DNA from: Massilia sp. UMI-21
Lineage (GTDB): Bacteria; Pseudomonadota; Gammaproteobacteria; Burkholderiales; Burkholderiaceae_D
NCBI GenBank assembly: GCA_015277795.1
Contig: CP063848.1
Coordinates: 4,092,001 to 4,156,000 of the forward strand
DNA length: 64,000 nucleotides
Direction of reading: 5' to 3'
Part shown: piece after piece, positions 9,619-18,095 of the stretch
How positions within the stretch are numbered: position 1 is the stretch's first letter
Layout: every line of letters starts with the position of its first letter
Notes under the pieces: generated by a model
What the model was told of the DNA's origin: nothing
What the model saw: the letters and a program-made list of their open reading frames with translations, nothing else
Database searches by the model: none
Program-made: the position numbers and the translations under genes

Positions 9619-10472
9619 TGCCTGGTTCCATGCAGTCCCATGTGCCGGCGCTGCCGGCCATGGGGGTTGTCACGCTGCTGCGGGCCTTGTTCAAGCGTCC
9701 GCAGCGTCCCCTTCCTTCGGCGCTGCCGGAACTGGTCACCGAATATCGCCTCGACCGCTTGCCGCTGGAAGAGATTGCGCGTTACCGCGCGGCCTTCGCT
9801 TTCCCGGGTGAGCACATTCCGCTGACCTGGTGGTACCTGCCGGCCCAGCGCGCCCACCTGGCGACCATGCTCGACCGGCGCTTTCCTTTCCGGATCGCTG
9901 GCCTGGTCCACATGGAGAATACGCTCGAGGAGTTCGGCCCTGTCGCACCCGATCAGCCGCTGCTGCTGCGCACCGTGCTGCGCCTGCTGCCGCCCTCGTC
10001 CAGCGGTGCCTTGCGCTGCGTGCTCGAGACGAACGGCAGCGCCGACGACGCGCCGGTGTTCGCCTGCAGCAGCACCTACCTGATCCGACGGGGCGAACGC
10101 GGTGGGGCAAAGCCGGCGGAGGCCGCCCTTGCGCCGTCCGGCGCAGCGCTGGCGCAATGGACGCTGGACGCTGCGGCAGGCCGCCGCTATGCCCGCCTGT
10201 CCGGCGACTGGAATCCGATCCACCTGTACCGCTGGAGCGCGCGCCTGATGGGCATGCGGACGCCGATCATCCATGGCATGCACACGCTGGCGAAGGCCTG
10301 TGCAGCGCTCGAACACGACGGCGACCGCCAGGCGATTCGCATCAGTTGCCGCTTTCGCGCACCGATCACGCTGGGCAGCCTGGTTACTTTACGCAGGACC
10401 TCCGGCGCAGGTGAATTCGTGGTGGAAGCGGCGGCCAAACCCGCGCTGACCGGAACTTGCACGTTGGCGTGA
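9618..10472 (+). CDS. MaoC-like (hotdog-fold) dehydratase-family protein
   Basis: A 284-residue protein with a C-terminal MaoC/R-specific enoyl-CoA hydratase-like region. The hydratase 2 signature SGDWNPIHLY (about residues 194-203) followed by GMRTPIIHGMH supplies the Asp and His of the active site. The N-terminal half is a second, more divergent hotdog-like segment, as in double-hotdog members. Family chemistry is hydration of 2-enoyl-CoA; the substrate here is unknown. Its start overlaps the cphA stop by one base, so it is probably translated from the cph mRNA. Whether it has any link to cyanophycin is not shown. Confidence 0.75.
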   Translation: MPGSMQSHVPALPAMGVVTLLRALFKRPQRPLPSALPELVTEYRLDRLPLEEIARYRAAFAFPGEHIPLTWWYLPAQRAHLATMLDRRFPFRIAGLVHMENTLEEFGPVAPDQPLLLRTVLRLLPPSSSGALRCVLETNGSADDAPVFACSSTYLIRRGERGGAKPAEAALAPSGAALAQWTLDAAAGRRYARLSGDWNPIHLYRWSARLMGMRTPIIHGMHTLAKACAALEHDGDRQAIRISCRFRAPITLGSLVTLRRTSGAGEFVVEAAAKPALTGTCTLA

Positions 10473-10579
10473 CACTTCCTTCCCCGGACCACACCCGGAC
10501 GCGGAGTCGGGCCGGCAGTATAAATACCGCAACGAATCGACTACACTGGCCACTGCTGCCTATCCTTTCAGGAGAAACC

Positions 10580-11155
10580 ATGAGAACGAGACTGATTGCA
10601 CTCCCCCTCTTTGCGCTTGCCGGCATCTGCGCCTCCAACGCAGCGGCGCAACAGGTCAACATCAAGCCTGGACTGTGGCAGTTCGACATGACCATGCCCG
10701 GCCAGGCCAAAGGCAATCCGATGGCGGCCTACGTGGGACAAATGAAAGAGCAGATGGCCTCGATGCCGCCCGAGCAGCGCAAGCGGATCGCATCGACGCT
10801 GGCCGAACTGGAGGCGCGAGGGACGGAATTCACGAGCGAAGGCGTACGCACGAAAACCTGCGTCACGCGGGAAAACCTCGCCAACCTGGACTTCCTCGGC
10901 AACAAGGGAACGGAGTCGTGCACGCGCAAGGCATCGCCGCTGCCTGGCGGCATGCAAGTGAGCATGCACTGCACGCGTCCTCGGATGAGCATCGAGGCGA
11001 GCCTGAAATACCAAGGGGAGAAAGCCTACACCTTCGAGTCGCTGACAACCGTGACAGGTCCGGACGGAAAGCCAATGACCCACAAAACCAGCGGCTCCGG
11101 CAAATGGCTGAGCAGCGACTGCGGCAAGATCAAGCCGACTTCGGTCGCCGAGTGA
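10580..11155 (+). CDS. DUF3617 family periplasmic protein
   Basis: A 191-residue exported protein of unknown function. It has a clear signal peptide (MRTRLIALPLFALAGICASNAAA), then the DUF3617 start IKPGLWQFDM. Two conserved cysteine positions (KTCVTRE, ESCTRK) and a further pair (MHCTRP, SDCGK) may form disulfides in the periplasm. The ATG at 10580 has an AGGAGA ribosome site 5 bases upstream. It lies about 107 bp after the MaoC-like gene and probably has its own promoter. Confidence 0.85.
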   Translation: MRTRLIALPLFALAGICASNAAAQQVNIKPGLWQFDMTMPGQAKGNPMAAYVGQMKEQMASMPPEQRKRIASTLAELEARGTEFTSEGVRTKTCVTRENLANLDFLGNKGTESCTRKASPLPGGMQVSMHCTRPRMSIEASLKYQGEKAYTFESLTTVTGPDGKPMTHKTSGSGKWLSSDCGKIKPTSVAE

Positions 11156-11186
11156 CAGGCGAAGCCAGGGTTCGCCTGCGCGGAGG

Positions 11187-11221
11187 ACGTGGAACGTGGA
11201 ATGTGGGACGTGGGACGTGGG
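11187..11221. repeat. Heptanucleotide tandem repeat, five copies of ACGTGGR
   Basis: Five contiguous 7-bp units read ACGTGGA, ACGTGGA, ATGTGGG, ACGTGGG and ACGTGGG in the DUF3617-mutS gap. Only one base departs from the ACGTGGR pattern. It is non-coding and about 120 bp upstream of mutS. Confidence 0.8.
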
Positions 11222-11342
11222 GCGGGGCAAGCGGCACGAGATCCGGCCGGCTTGTCCGTTTTATACAGCGCCCGCCCACCCGATCGCGGTAAAATGACGA
11301 GCCCTGGCCCAGCACCCGCCCGCCGCACCGAATCACACAGAA

Positions 11343-14027
11343 ATGAACGCTCCTAACGAAATCAACGCCGCCGCCATCAAGAGCAGCCCGGCGGAAAAAG
11401 TCACTCCCATGATGCAGCAATACCTGCGCATCAAGGCCGATTACCCCTCCATGCTGGTGTTCTACCGCATGGGCGATTTCTACGAGCTGTTCCACGACGA
11501 CGCCGAGAAGGCGGCGCGCATCCTCGGCATCACGCTGACGGCGCGCGGCAGCGCGAACGGCCAGCCGATCAGGATGTGCGGCGTGCCCTTCCACTCGCTG
11601 GACGGTTACCTGGCCAAGCTGGTGAAAATCGGCGAATCCTGCGCGATTTGCGAGCAGATCGGCGACCCGGCCCTGTCCAAGGGCCCGGTCGAGCGCAAGG
11701 TGGTGCGCGTGGTCACGCCGGGCACCCTGACCGACAGCGACCTGCTGCCGGAAAAGGCCGATCGCCCGCTGCTGGCCATGTGCATGCTCCCCCAGCGCAA
11801 GAACCTCAGCGTCGGCCTGGCCTGGCTGTCGCTGGCCAGCGGCGTGCTGCGCCTGATGGAGTTCTCGGGCGACGCGCGCGCCGTCGAGGCCCGCCTCGCG
11901 CACGAGCTCGAACGCATCTCGCCGGCCGAGATCCTGCGCGCCGAATGCGGCAACGGCGGCGCCGACCTGTTCGAATCCGAGCCGGTCGCGCACACCAACC
12001 GGGTGCCGGAATGGCACTTCGACGTGCTCAAGGGCCACCAGGCGCTGTTGGAGCAGCTGGGCGTGGCCACCCTCACCGGTTTCGGCGCGGACGGCCTGGG
12101 CGCGGCCTTCGGTGCGGCCGGCGCGCTGCTGCGCTACGCGCAATCGACCCAGGGACGCGGGCTGCAGCACGTGAAGAGCCTGGCCTGTGAACAGGAAAAC
12201 GAATACATCGGCCTCGACGCGGCGACGCGCCGCAACCTGGAACTGACCGAGACCATCCGCGGCCAGGAAGCGCCGACCCTGTTCTCGCTGCTGGACGGCT
12301 GCCGCACCGCGATGGGTTCGCGCATGCTGCGCCACTGGCTGCACCATGCGCGCCGCAACCAGGGCGTGGCGCGCGCGCGCCATGAGGCGATCGCGGCGCT
12401 GGCCCGGCTTGACGCCACCCACGGCCTGTCCGCCACGCTGGCGAACGTGCCCGACATCGAGCGCATCACCACCCGCATCGCCCTGCTGTCGGCGCGCCCG
12501 CGCGACCTGTCCTGCCTGCGCGACGGCCTGAAGCAGTTGCCGGCCCTGTGCGAAGGGGTGGCGCGCTGTTTCGTCCCCGGCGACACCAGCCTGCTGCGCG
12601 AGATCCACGCGCTGCTGTCCCCGCCCGATGCCTGCGTCGACCTGCTCAGCCGCGCGATCATGGAAGAACCGAGCGTGATGGTGCGCGACGGCGGCGTGTT
12701 CGCACGCGGCTTCGACGCCGAACTGGACGAACTGCGCGCGCTGTCCGAGAACGCCGGCCAGTTCCTGGTCGACCTGGAAACGCGCGAGCGCGCCCGTACC
12801 GGCATCGCCAACCTGCGCGTCGAGTACAACCGCGTGCACGGCTTCTACATCGAAGTCACCAACGGCCAGGCCGACAAGGTGCCGGAAGACTACCGCCGCC
12901 GCCAGACCCTGAAGAACTGCGAACGTTACATCACGCCCGAACTCAAGGCCTTCGAGGACAAGGCGCTGTCGGCCCAGGACCGCGCGCTGGCGCGCGAGAA
13001 GATGCTGTACGACCAGCTTCTTGGCGAGCTCGCGCCCTTCATCGGCTGCCTGCAGTCGATCGCCGGCGGCCTGGCGCAGCTCGACACCCTGGTGGCGCTG
13101 ACCAGCCACGCGGTGCGCAACAACTGGTGCGCGCCGCAACTGGTGGACGAGCCCTGCCTGAACATCGTCGAAGGCCGCCATCCGGTGGTGGAGAACCAGA
13201 TCGAGCGCTTCATCGCCAACGACTGCCGCCTGGCGGACGAGCGCCGCATGCTGCTGATCACCGGCCCGAACATGGGCGGTAAGTCGACCTTCATGCGCCA
13301 GGTCGCCCTGATCACCTTGCTGGCCTACGTCGGCAGCTACGTGCCGGCCACCAGCGCCGTCATCGGCCCGATCGACCGCATCTTCACCCGCATCGGCGCC
13401 AGCGACGACCTGGCCAACGGCCGTTCGACCTTCATGGTCGAGATGACCGAGTCGGCGGCCATCCTCAACGGCGCCACCGAACAGTCCCTGGTGCTGATGG
13501 ACGAAGTGGGCCGCGGCACCTCGACCTTCGACGGCCTGGCGCTGGCCTGGGCCATCGCGCGCCACCTGATCGAGAGCAGCCGCAGCTTCACGCTGTTCGC
13601 GACCCATTACTTCGAACTCACCCAACTGCCCGAGGCCCACCCGAGCGCGGTCAACGTGCACCTGTCGGCGGTCGAGCACAAGGACAGCATCGTGTTCCTG
13701 CACGCGGTGCAGGACGGCCCGGCCTCGCAGAGCTACGGCTTGCAGGTGGCGCAACTGGCCGGCGTGCCCCCGGCCGTGATCCGCGCCGCGCGCAAGCACC
13801 TGGCGCGGCTGGAATCGCAGGCGCTGGACGCGACGCCGCAGCTCGACCTGTTCGCCGCGCCCGCCGACGACCGCGACGAGGCGCCGGCGGCAATGCCCGA
13901 GACCGATGGCGCGCAGGACCCACAGCGGAGCGAGCTGAAAGACGCCCTGGCCGCGATCGACCCGGACGCCTTGACGCCGCGTGAAGCACTCGAGCGGCTC
14001 TACGAGCTGAAACGGCTCGCGGCCTGA
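11343..14027 (+). CDS. mutS: DNA mismatch repair protein MutS
   Basis: Mismatch-sensing ATPase of the MutS-MutL repair system. At 894 residues it is slightly longer than E. coli MutS (853). The mismatch-wedge motif GDFYELF is at about 44-50, with the Phe and Glu that contact the mispair. Then come connector, lever and clamp domains and the ATPase domain: Walker [10 protein letters not shown] at 641-649, the ST box [14 protein letters not shown], Walker [11 protein letters not shown] (about 716-725) and the ATHYFELT motif. The C-terminal tail is extended and acidic. The stop overlaps the next gene's start (TGATG). Confidence 0.97.
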   Translation: MNAPNEINAAAIKSSPAEKVTPMMQQYLRIKADYPSMLVFYRMGDFYELFHDDAEKAARILGITLTARGSANGQPIRMCGVPFHSLDGYLAKLVKIGESCAICEQIGDPALSKGPVERKVVRVVTPGTLTDSDLLPEKADRPLLAMCMLPQRKNLSVGLAWLSLASGVLRLMEFSGDARAVEARLAHELERISPAEILRAECGNGGADLFESEPVAHTNRVPEWHFDVLKGHQALLEQLGVATLTGFGADGLGAAFGAAGALLRYAQSTQGRGLQHVKSLACEQENEYIGLDAATRRNLELTETIRGQEAPTLFSLLDGCRTAMGSRMLRHWLHHARRNQGVARARHEAIAALARLDATHGLSATLANVPDIERITTRIALLSARPRDLSCLRDGLKQLPALCEGVARCFVPGDTSLLREIHALLSPPDACVDLLSRAIMEEPSVMVRDGGVFARGFDAELDELRALSENAGQFLVDLETRERARTGIANLRVEYNRVHGFYIEVTNGQADKVPEDYRRRQTLKNCERYITPELKAFEDKALSAQDRALAREKMLYDQLLGELAPFIGCLQSIAGGLAQLDTLVALTSHAVRNNWCAPQLVDEPCLNIVEGRHPVVENQIERFIANDCRLADERRMLLITGPNMGGKSTFMRQVALITLLAYVGSYVPATSAVIGPIDRIFTRIGASDDLANGRSTFMVEMTESAAILNGATEQSLVLMDEVGRGTSTFDGLALAWAIARHLIESSRSFTLFATHYFELTQLPEAHPSAVNVHLSAVEHKDSIVFLHAVQDGPASQSYGLQVAQLAGVPPAVIRAARKHLARLESQALDATPQLDLFAAPADDRDEAPAAMPETDGAQDPQRSELKDALAAIDPDALTPREALERLYELKRLAA

Positions 14028-15010
14028 TGCCGGCGCGCCGTCCCCTCCTCCTGGCCGGCCTGCTCGCGGCCGCCCTGGTCGCGGCGCCGGCCGGCGCGCA
14101 CGACAAGAAGAGGGAGAAGGAGAAGGAGAAAATCAGCGCGCAAGACCCCGACGCGCACCGCTTCGCCGTGGCCGGCCACCGCGCGGCCGAGGGCGGCGAG
14201 GCGGCGCTCGAGGAGGTACTGCAGGAAGCCAAGGACAAAGACCTGGCCTTCCTGGTCGTCACCGGCATCAAGGGGGCCGATGAAAGCTGCGGCGACCGCC
14301 TCTACCAGCGGCGGCGCGCCCTGTTTGACAAGGCCAGGCGCCCCGTCATGCTGTCCCTGAGCGGCAACGACTGGACCGGCTGCCGCAACTCGGCCGGCCG
14401 CACGAATGCCATCGAACGCCTGAACCGGCTGCGCGAGCTGTTCTACGCCGAGCCGGAATCGCTCGGCAAGCGCAAGCTTCCGGTAACCCGCCTGTCGAGC
14501 AGCCCGCGCTTTCGCAGCTACGCCGAGAACGCCCACTGGCAGGTCGGCAAGGTGCTGTACGCCAGCATCAACCTGCCGGCAGTCAACAACCACTATCTGG
14601 CGGCCGCCGGGCGCAACAGCGAGTACGAGGACCGGGCGGTGGCCAACCGCTTCTGGCTCAACCGCCTGTTCGCGATCGCCCGGCAGGACAAGGTCGATGC
14701 GGTGGTGCTGTTTTCAGAAGGGAATATGCGCCCGCTCCTGGAGCCGGCCAACGGCCTGCGCGCGCTGCTGCAGCGGACACCCACCGCGCACGACGGCTTC
14801 GCCGACACGCGGCGCCAGGTGCAGATGCAGGCGGCAAAGTTCAAGGGCCAGGTACTGGTGGTCGACAGCGCCGGGCTGCCGAAGGAGGCGCGTCCGGCGA
14901 TCGCTTGGCGCGGCAACCTGGGGCACTTGTCGGTCGGCGCGCACGTGGTGGCGCTGCGGGTGGCGGGCAAGGGGGAGAATGTGTTCAGCCTGGGAGAGGC
15001 CGTGCGCTGA
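14027..15010 (+). CDS. Exported protein related to calcineurin-like phosphoesterases, probably degenerate
   Basis: A 327-residue protein with a signal peptide (LLLAGLLAAALVAAPAGAH) followed by a highly charged KKREKEKEK stretch. A block LSGNDWTGC...NAIERLNRLRELFY (about 106-140) resembles secreted calcineurin-like phosphoesterases, where GDNEW is usual. The metal-ligand signatures (GDxH, GDxxD, GNHE) are not recognisable, so catalysis is doubtful. The ATG overlaps the mutS stop by one base, which implies translational coupling to a DNA repair gene although this product is exported. Function unknown. Confidence 0.6.
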   Translation: MPARRPLLLAGLLAAALVAAPAGAHDKKREKEKEKISAQDPDAHRFAVAGHRAAEGGEAALEEVLQEAKDKDLAFLVVTGIKGADESCGDRLYQRRRALFDKARRPVMLSLSGNDWTGCRNSAGRTNAIERLNRLRELFYAEPESLGKRKLPVTRLSSSPRFRSYAENAHWQVGKVLYASINLPAVNNHYLAAAGRNSEYEDRAVANRFWLNRLFAIARQDKVDAVVLFSEGNMRPLLEPANGLRALLQRTPTAHDGFADTRRQVQMQAAKFKGQVLVVDSAGLPKEARPAIAWRGNLGHLSVGAHVVALRVAGKGENVFSLGEAVR

Positions 15011-15049
15011 GCGCCGAGCGGGCATGCCGGCGGCTGCCCGACGAGGCCG

Positions 15050-15071
15050 GGTCCCGGCCAAAGCCGGGACC
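15050..15071. terminator. Stem-loop between convergent genes
   Basis: A 9-bp perfect stem GGTCCCGGC / GCCGGGACC with a CAAA loop lies between the phosphoesterase-like gene and the convergent slyD. There is no long T tract on either strand, so it may be a weak bidirectional terminator or an mRNA 3' end stabiliser. Confidence 0.4.
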
Positions 15072-15124
15072 GGGTTTCCTGCGCGAACCCGCAGCGCAGC
15101 AGCGCGCCGCAGGCAATCGGTACA

Positions 15125-15658
15125 TTACAGCGGCTTGGTGCGGAAGTGGTCGCCCTCTTCGCTGTCGCCCATCTCTTCGTGATGGTGGCCGTGCGCGCCA
15201 TGCACGTGGCCGTGGGCGATCTCTTCGGCGGTGGCTTCGCGCACGTCGATTACCGACAGGTCGAAACGCAGCGCCATGCCGGCCAGCGGGTGGTTGCCGT
15301 CCAGGACCACCTTGTCGTCCGCGATGTCGGTCACGGTGAAGATGGTCGGTTCGTCGTCCACGCCTTCGGCCACGCCTTCGAACTGCATGCCGACTTCGAG
15401 CGGCTCCGGCAGGCGCTTGCGGTCTTCGACCTTGACCAGCTCGGAATCGTAGTCGCCGAAGGCATCTTCCGGCTCGACCTGGATCGTCGACGAATAGCCG
15501 GTTTCCTTACCGTCGAGTTCTTCTTCGATCTTCGGCAGAGTGTTCTCGTAGCCGCCGTGCAGGTACACCATCGGCTGGGAGCCCTCTTCGATCAGGTTGT
15601 TCTGGGCGTCCGACAGCTTGTAGTTGACCGACACGACCGTATTCTTGGCAATCTTCAT
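15125..15658 (-). CDS. slyD: FKBP-type peptidyl-prolyl isomerase SlyD
   Basis: Cytoplasmic prolyl isomerase and chaperone, and a nickel-binding helper of hydrogenase maturation in enterics. The 177 residues comprise a split FKBP domain (FKBP part, insert-in-flap chaperone domain at about 70-125, then FKBP end) and a metal-binding tail rich in His (HGHVHGAHGHHHEE). The tail is shorter and poorer in Cys than in E. coli. Its promoter, -10 TATAAT read on the minus strand at 15686-15691, lies back to back with that of roxA. Confidence 0.92.
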   Translation of the reverse strand: MKIAKNTVVSVNYKLSDAQNNLIEEGSQPMVYLHGGYENTLPKIEEELDGKETGYSSTIQVEPEDAFGDYDSELVKVEDRKRLPEPLEVGMQFEGVAEGVDDEPTIFTVTDIADDKVVLDGNHPLAGMALRFDLSVIDVREATAEEIAHGHVHGAHGHHHEEMGDSEEGDHFRTKPL

Positions 15659-15685
15659 CGCAGATCCTTTCGTTGTAAGCCCCGG

Positions 15686-15691
15686 ATTATA
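15686..15691 (-). promoter_or_regulatory. -10 box of slyD (TATAAT)
   Basis: TATAAT on the minus strand, 27 bp upstream of the slyD ATG, with no strong -35 match. It shares the 92-bp divergent region with the roxA promoter. Confidence 0.5.
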
Positions 15692-15739
15692 CCCTCACCA
15701 GGCGGGGGCACCTTTGGCTAGCTTACCTCGCAGGCTGGT

Positions 15740-15745
15740 TATAAT
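15740..15745 (+). promoter_or_regulatory. -10 box of roxA (TATAAT), implying a leaderless start
   Basis: A consensus TATAAT ends 5 bases before the roxA ATG at 15751. Transcription normally starts about 7 bases after the -10 box, so the mRNA would begin at or next to the AUG. No Shine-Dalgarno fits in between. Confidence 0.55.
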
Positions 15746-15750
15746 GGCGC

Positions 15751-16872
15751 ATGAAAAAATTACAGCTTCTCGGGAACATTACTCCCGCCCAGTTCCTGCG
15801 CGATTACTGGCACAAGAAACCGCTGCTGATCCGCCAGGCCGTCCCCGGCTTCAAGCCCCTGCTCACGTTCGAAAAACTGGCCGAGCTCGCGCGCCAGAAC
15901 CACGTCGAGTCGCGCCTGGTTTCCCTGCGTGACGGCCAGTGGGACATGCAGCACGGTCCGCTCACCGAACTGCCGGCGCGCAGCGAGCGCGAATGGACCA
16001 TGCTGGTCCAGGGCGTCAACCTGGCCGACGCGCGCGCCGACGAGCTGCTGCGCCAGTTCCGCTTCGTGCCGGACGCCAGGCTCGACGACCTGATGGTGAG
16101 CTTCGCCACCGACGGCGGCGGCGTCGGTCCGCACTTCGATTCCTACGACGTATTCCTGCTGCAGGCCCAGGGCAGGCGCCGCTGGCGCATCAGCGCGCAA
16201 CAGGATCTCGACCTGGTCGAAGGCCTGCCGCTCAAGATCCTGGCCAACTTCGAGGCGGAAGAAGAGTTCGTGCTGGAACCGGGCGACATGCTCTACCTGC
16301 CGCCGCACTACGCCCACGACGGCGTGGCCGAAGGCGAATGCATGACCTACTCGATCGGCTTCCGCTCGCCCTCGTTCCAGGAACTGGGCGAAGCCTTCCT
16401 GCAGTTCATGGCCGATTCGATCGACCTGCCCGGCCGCTATGCCGACCCGGACCTGCAACACAGCAAGAACCCGGCCGAGATCCCGCGCGCGATGCTGTCC
16501 ACCGTCACCGAAGAACTGAACAAGGTGCGCTGGGACGAGGAAGACGTGACGATCTTCCTGGGCGAACACCTGTCCGAGCCCAAGCACAACGTGTTCTTCA
16601 CCGGTCCGGCCAAGCCGCTGACGGTCGGCCGCTTCATGGAGACCGCCGGCAAAAAGGGCCTGAAGCTGTCGAGCAAGACCCTGATGCTCTACCGCGGCAA
16701 GAACGTCTTCATCAACGGCGAGTCCTTCGCCGTCGGCCGCGCCGACAAGGCGGTGCTGGATGTCCTGGCCAACGAGCGGCGCATCGGCGGGGCCTTGCTG
16801 GCCAGCGCCACCGACGACGTGCTCGAAGCGCTGTACACCTGGTACCAGGACGGCTGGATCGAACTCGGCTGA
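15751..16872 (+). CDS. roxA: Ribosomal oxygenase, JmjC/cupin family (RoxA/YcfD)
   Basis: 2-oxoglutarate- and Fe(II)-dependent oxygenase. E. coli YcfD hydroxylates Arg81 of ribosomal protein L16. At 373 residues it has the usual length. The facial triad is visible as HFD (His128, Asp130) and a distal His in PPHYAHDG (about 186-189). The winged-helix C-terminal domain is present, ending in YTWYQDGWIEL. It starts at ATG 15751, directly after a TATAAT box. The next gene begins 36 bp downstream and is probably co-transcribed. Confidence 0.9.
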   Translation: MKKLQLLGNITPAQFLRDYWHKKPLLIRQAVPGFKPLLTFEKLAELARQNHVESRLVSLRDGQWDMQHGPLTELPARSEREWTMLVQGVNLADARADELLRQFRFVPDARLDDLMVSFATDGGGVGPHFDSYDVFLLQAQGRRRWRISAQQDLDLVEGLPLKILANFEAEEEFVLEPGDMLYLPPHYAHDGVAEGECMTYSIGFRSPSFQELGEAFLQFMADSIDLPGRYADPDLQHSKNPAEIPRAMLSTVTEELNKVRWDEEDVTIFLGEHLSEPKHNVFFTGPAKPLTVGRFMETAGKKGLKLSSKTLMLYRGKNVFINGESFAVGRADKAVLDVLANERRIGGALLASATDDVLEALYTWYQDGWIELG

Positions 16873-16908
16873 CAATGAAGTAAAGCGCCGCAAGGAGCGG
16901 GAGGGACC

Positions 16909-17400
16909 ATGCAGGAGCAGACCACTGGCGGGCAAGCGATGCGTTTCGACACCCGGCTGGCGTTCGAGGCGCAGTTTCGCGCCTGCCTGGCCGCCGCCCA
17001 CGCCCGCCTCGACCTGTTCGATCCGGACTTCGCGGTCTTCCCGCTGGGCGCGAGCGACGTCGATGCGGCGCTGCGCGCCTTTCTCGGGCGCGGCGGCACG
17101 CTGCGCCTGGCAATGCATACGCCCGCCCATATCGAGCGCCATTACCCGCGCTTCCTGCGCCTGCTGCGCGACTACGGCCACGCCGTGGTTTGCCGGGCGA
17201 CTCCCACCAGCCTGCGCCAGCTCACCGATTCGTTCTGCATCGTGGACGAAGACCACGTCCTGCGTCGTTTCCACAGCGCGCACATGCGCGGCGAACTGGC
17301 CTTGGCGTCGCCAGAGGCGGTGAAGTTGCCGCGCGATCGCTTCGACGCGATCTGGGAAGCATCAATTCTCACTTTGGCGTCAACCAGAACCGGCCTGTGA
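16909..17400 (+). CDS. Conserved hypothetical protein, PLD-like, after roxA
   Basis: A 163-residue cytoplasmic protein without a catalytic HKD motif. The pattern LFDPDFAVFPLG, then LRLAMHTPAHIERHYPRF and LTDSFCIVDEDHVLRRFHS, is typical of a family often encoded beside RoxA. It looks like a half phospholipase-D-like domain without its active site. A second in-frame Met (16939) is a plausible alternative start. Function unknown; pairing with roxA hints at ribosome or translation biology. Confidence 0.65.
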   Translation: MQEQTTGGQAMRFDTRLAFEAQFRACLAAAHARLDLFDPDFAVFPLGASDVDAALRAFLGRGGTLRLAMHTPAHIERHYPRFLRLLRDYGHAVVCRATPTSLRQLTDSFCIVDEDHVLRRFHSAHMRGELALASPEAVKLPRDRFDAIWEASILTLASTRTGL

Positions 17401-17508
17401 ACGTTAAAGGAAAGCCAATCTCTGGTGAGTTTTCATTGCGGTAGCAACTTGTAACAAACTAAATTTTGTTAAGTCGCAAATAACTTTCGCTAGAGCATGA
17501 GTTCGCTA

Positions 17509-17535
17509 TTGCGATTCAGTAAATTTGGCTATAAT
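17509..17535 (+). promoter_or_regulatory. Promoter of the Ala-rich lipoprotein gene
   Basis: TATAAT at 17530-17535 in an AT-rich island, with TTGCGA at 17509-17514 as a possible -35 (15-bp spacer, a little short). Initiation here would give a leader of roughly 130 nt before the ATG at 17674. Confidence 0.5.
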
Positions 17536-17573
17536 ATCAGGTCAGGAAGGATCCGTTGCCTAACTGGCAGTCT

Positions 17574-17630
17574 TGCTTTTTCCTAAAAAAGCACGAGAAT
17601 TCCTCTGAGCAATAATTACCGGTAATTATT
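17574..17630 (+). other. Two stem-loops in the lipoprotein leader
   Basis: An 8-bp stem TGCTTTTT/AAAAAGCA (17574-17581 with 17586-17593) is followed by a perfect 20-bp palindrome AATAATTACC-GGTAATTATT (17611-17630). Both lie between the likely promoter and the ATG. They could be an RNA control element, or the palindrome could be a protein-binding site. Confidence 0.45.
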
Positions 17631-17673
17631 ATTCAAACAAGCTGTACTTACTTTTGAAATATTAAGGAAAATC

Positions 17674-17940
17674 ATGAAAAAATCCCTGCTGATCGTTTCC
17701 CTGATGGCCGTCGCTCTGGCAGCTTGCAGCAAGAAAGAAGAAGCCGCTCCGGTCGCTCCGGCTGCTGTCGAAGCACCAGCTGCAACCGACGCAACCGTCG
17801 CTCCAGCCATGACCGACGCAACCGTCGCCGCTCCGGCTGACGCTGCTGCTGCTGCCGCTTCGGAAGCTGCTTCGCAAGCTGCTGACGCAGCTGCTGCCGC
17901 TTCGGACGCTGCTTCGCAAGCTGCTGAAGCAACCAAGTAA
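17674..17940 (+). CDS. Small alanine-rich lipoprotein
   Basis: An 88-residue product with a signal peptide ending in the lipobox LAAC (Cys18), so it is lipidated and probably anchored in the outer membrane. After a short KKEE segment the mature part is nearly all Ala, Thr, Val, Asp, Ser and Gln, with repeats such as DATVAP and ASEAASQAADAAA. The repeats suggest an extended or helical rod, somewhat like Lpp or a cell-wall spacer. It has its own promoter, structured leader and a strong terminator (17958-17985), so it is monocistronic and possibly highly expressed. Function unknown. Confidence 0.8.
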   Translation: MKKSLLIVSLMAVALAACSKKEEAAPVAPAAVEAPAATDATVAPAMTDATVAAPADAAAAAASEAASQAADAAAAASDAASQAAEATK

Positions 17941-17957
17941 TCAGCACACTCTGATTC

Positions 17958-17985
17958 AAAACCGGCCTGCGGGCCGGTTTTTTTT
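17958..17985 (+). terminator. Rho-independent terminator of the lipoprotein gene
   Basis: Stem ACCGGCC / GGCCGGT with a TGCG loop and eight T residues, 18 bp after the stop codon. Confidence 0.9.
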
Positions 17986-18045
17986 CGCCGGTACGCTGCG
18001 TGCGCCGCCGGTCCGCACCGGCATCACGCCTACCGCCGGCGCATG

Positions 18046-18070
18046 AAAAAACCGGCCGCGCGGGCCGGTT
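18046..18070 (-). terminator. Rho-independent terminator of dapA-bamC
   Basis: Stem ACCGGCC / GGCCGGT with loop GCGCG. On the minus strand it is followed by a T run (A run at 18046-18050). It lies 26 bp beyond the bamC stop. Confidence 0.85.
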
Positions 18071-18095
18071 TTTGCACTGGACGAAAACGCCCGTA

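Noticed and set aside
11130..13799. An 889-codon minus-strand frame opposite mutS
   Set aside because: Shadow frame. mutS on the plus strand explains the region fully and the antisense product has no domain.
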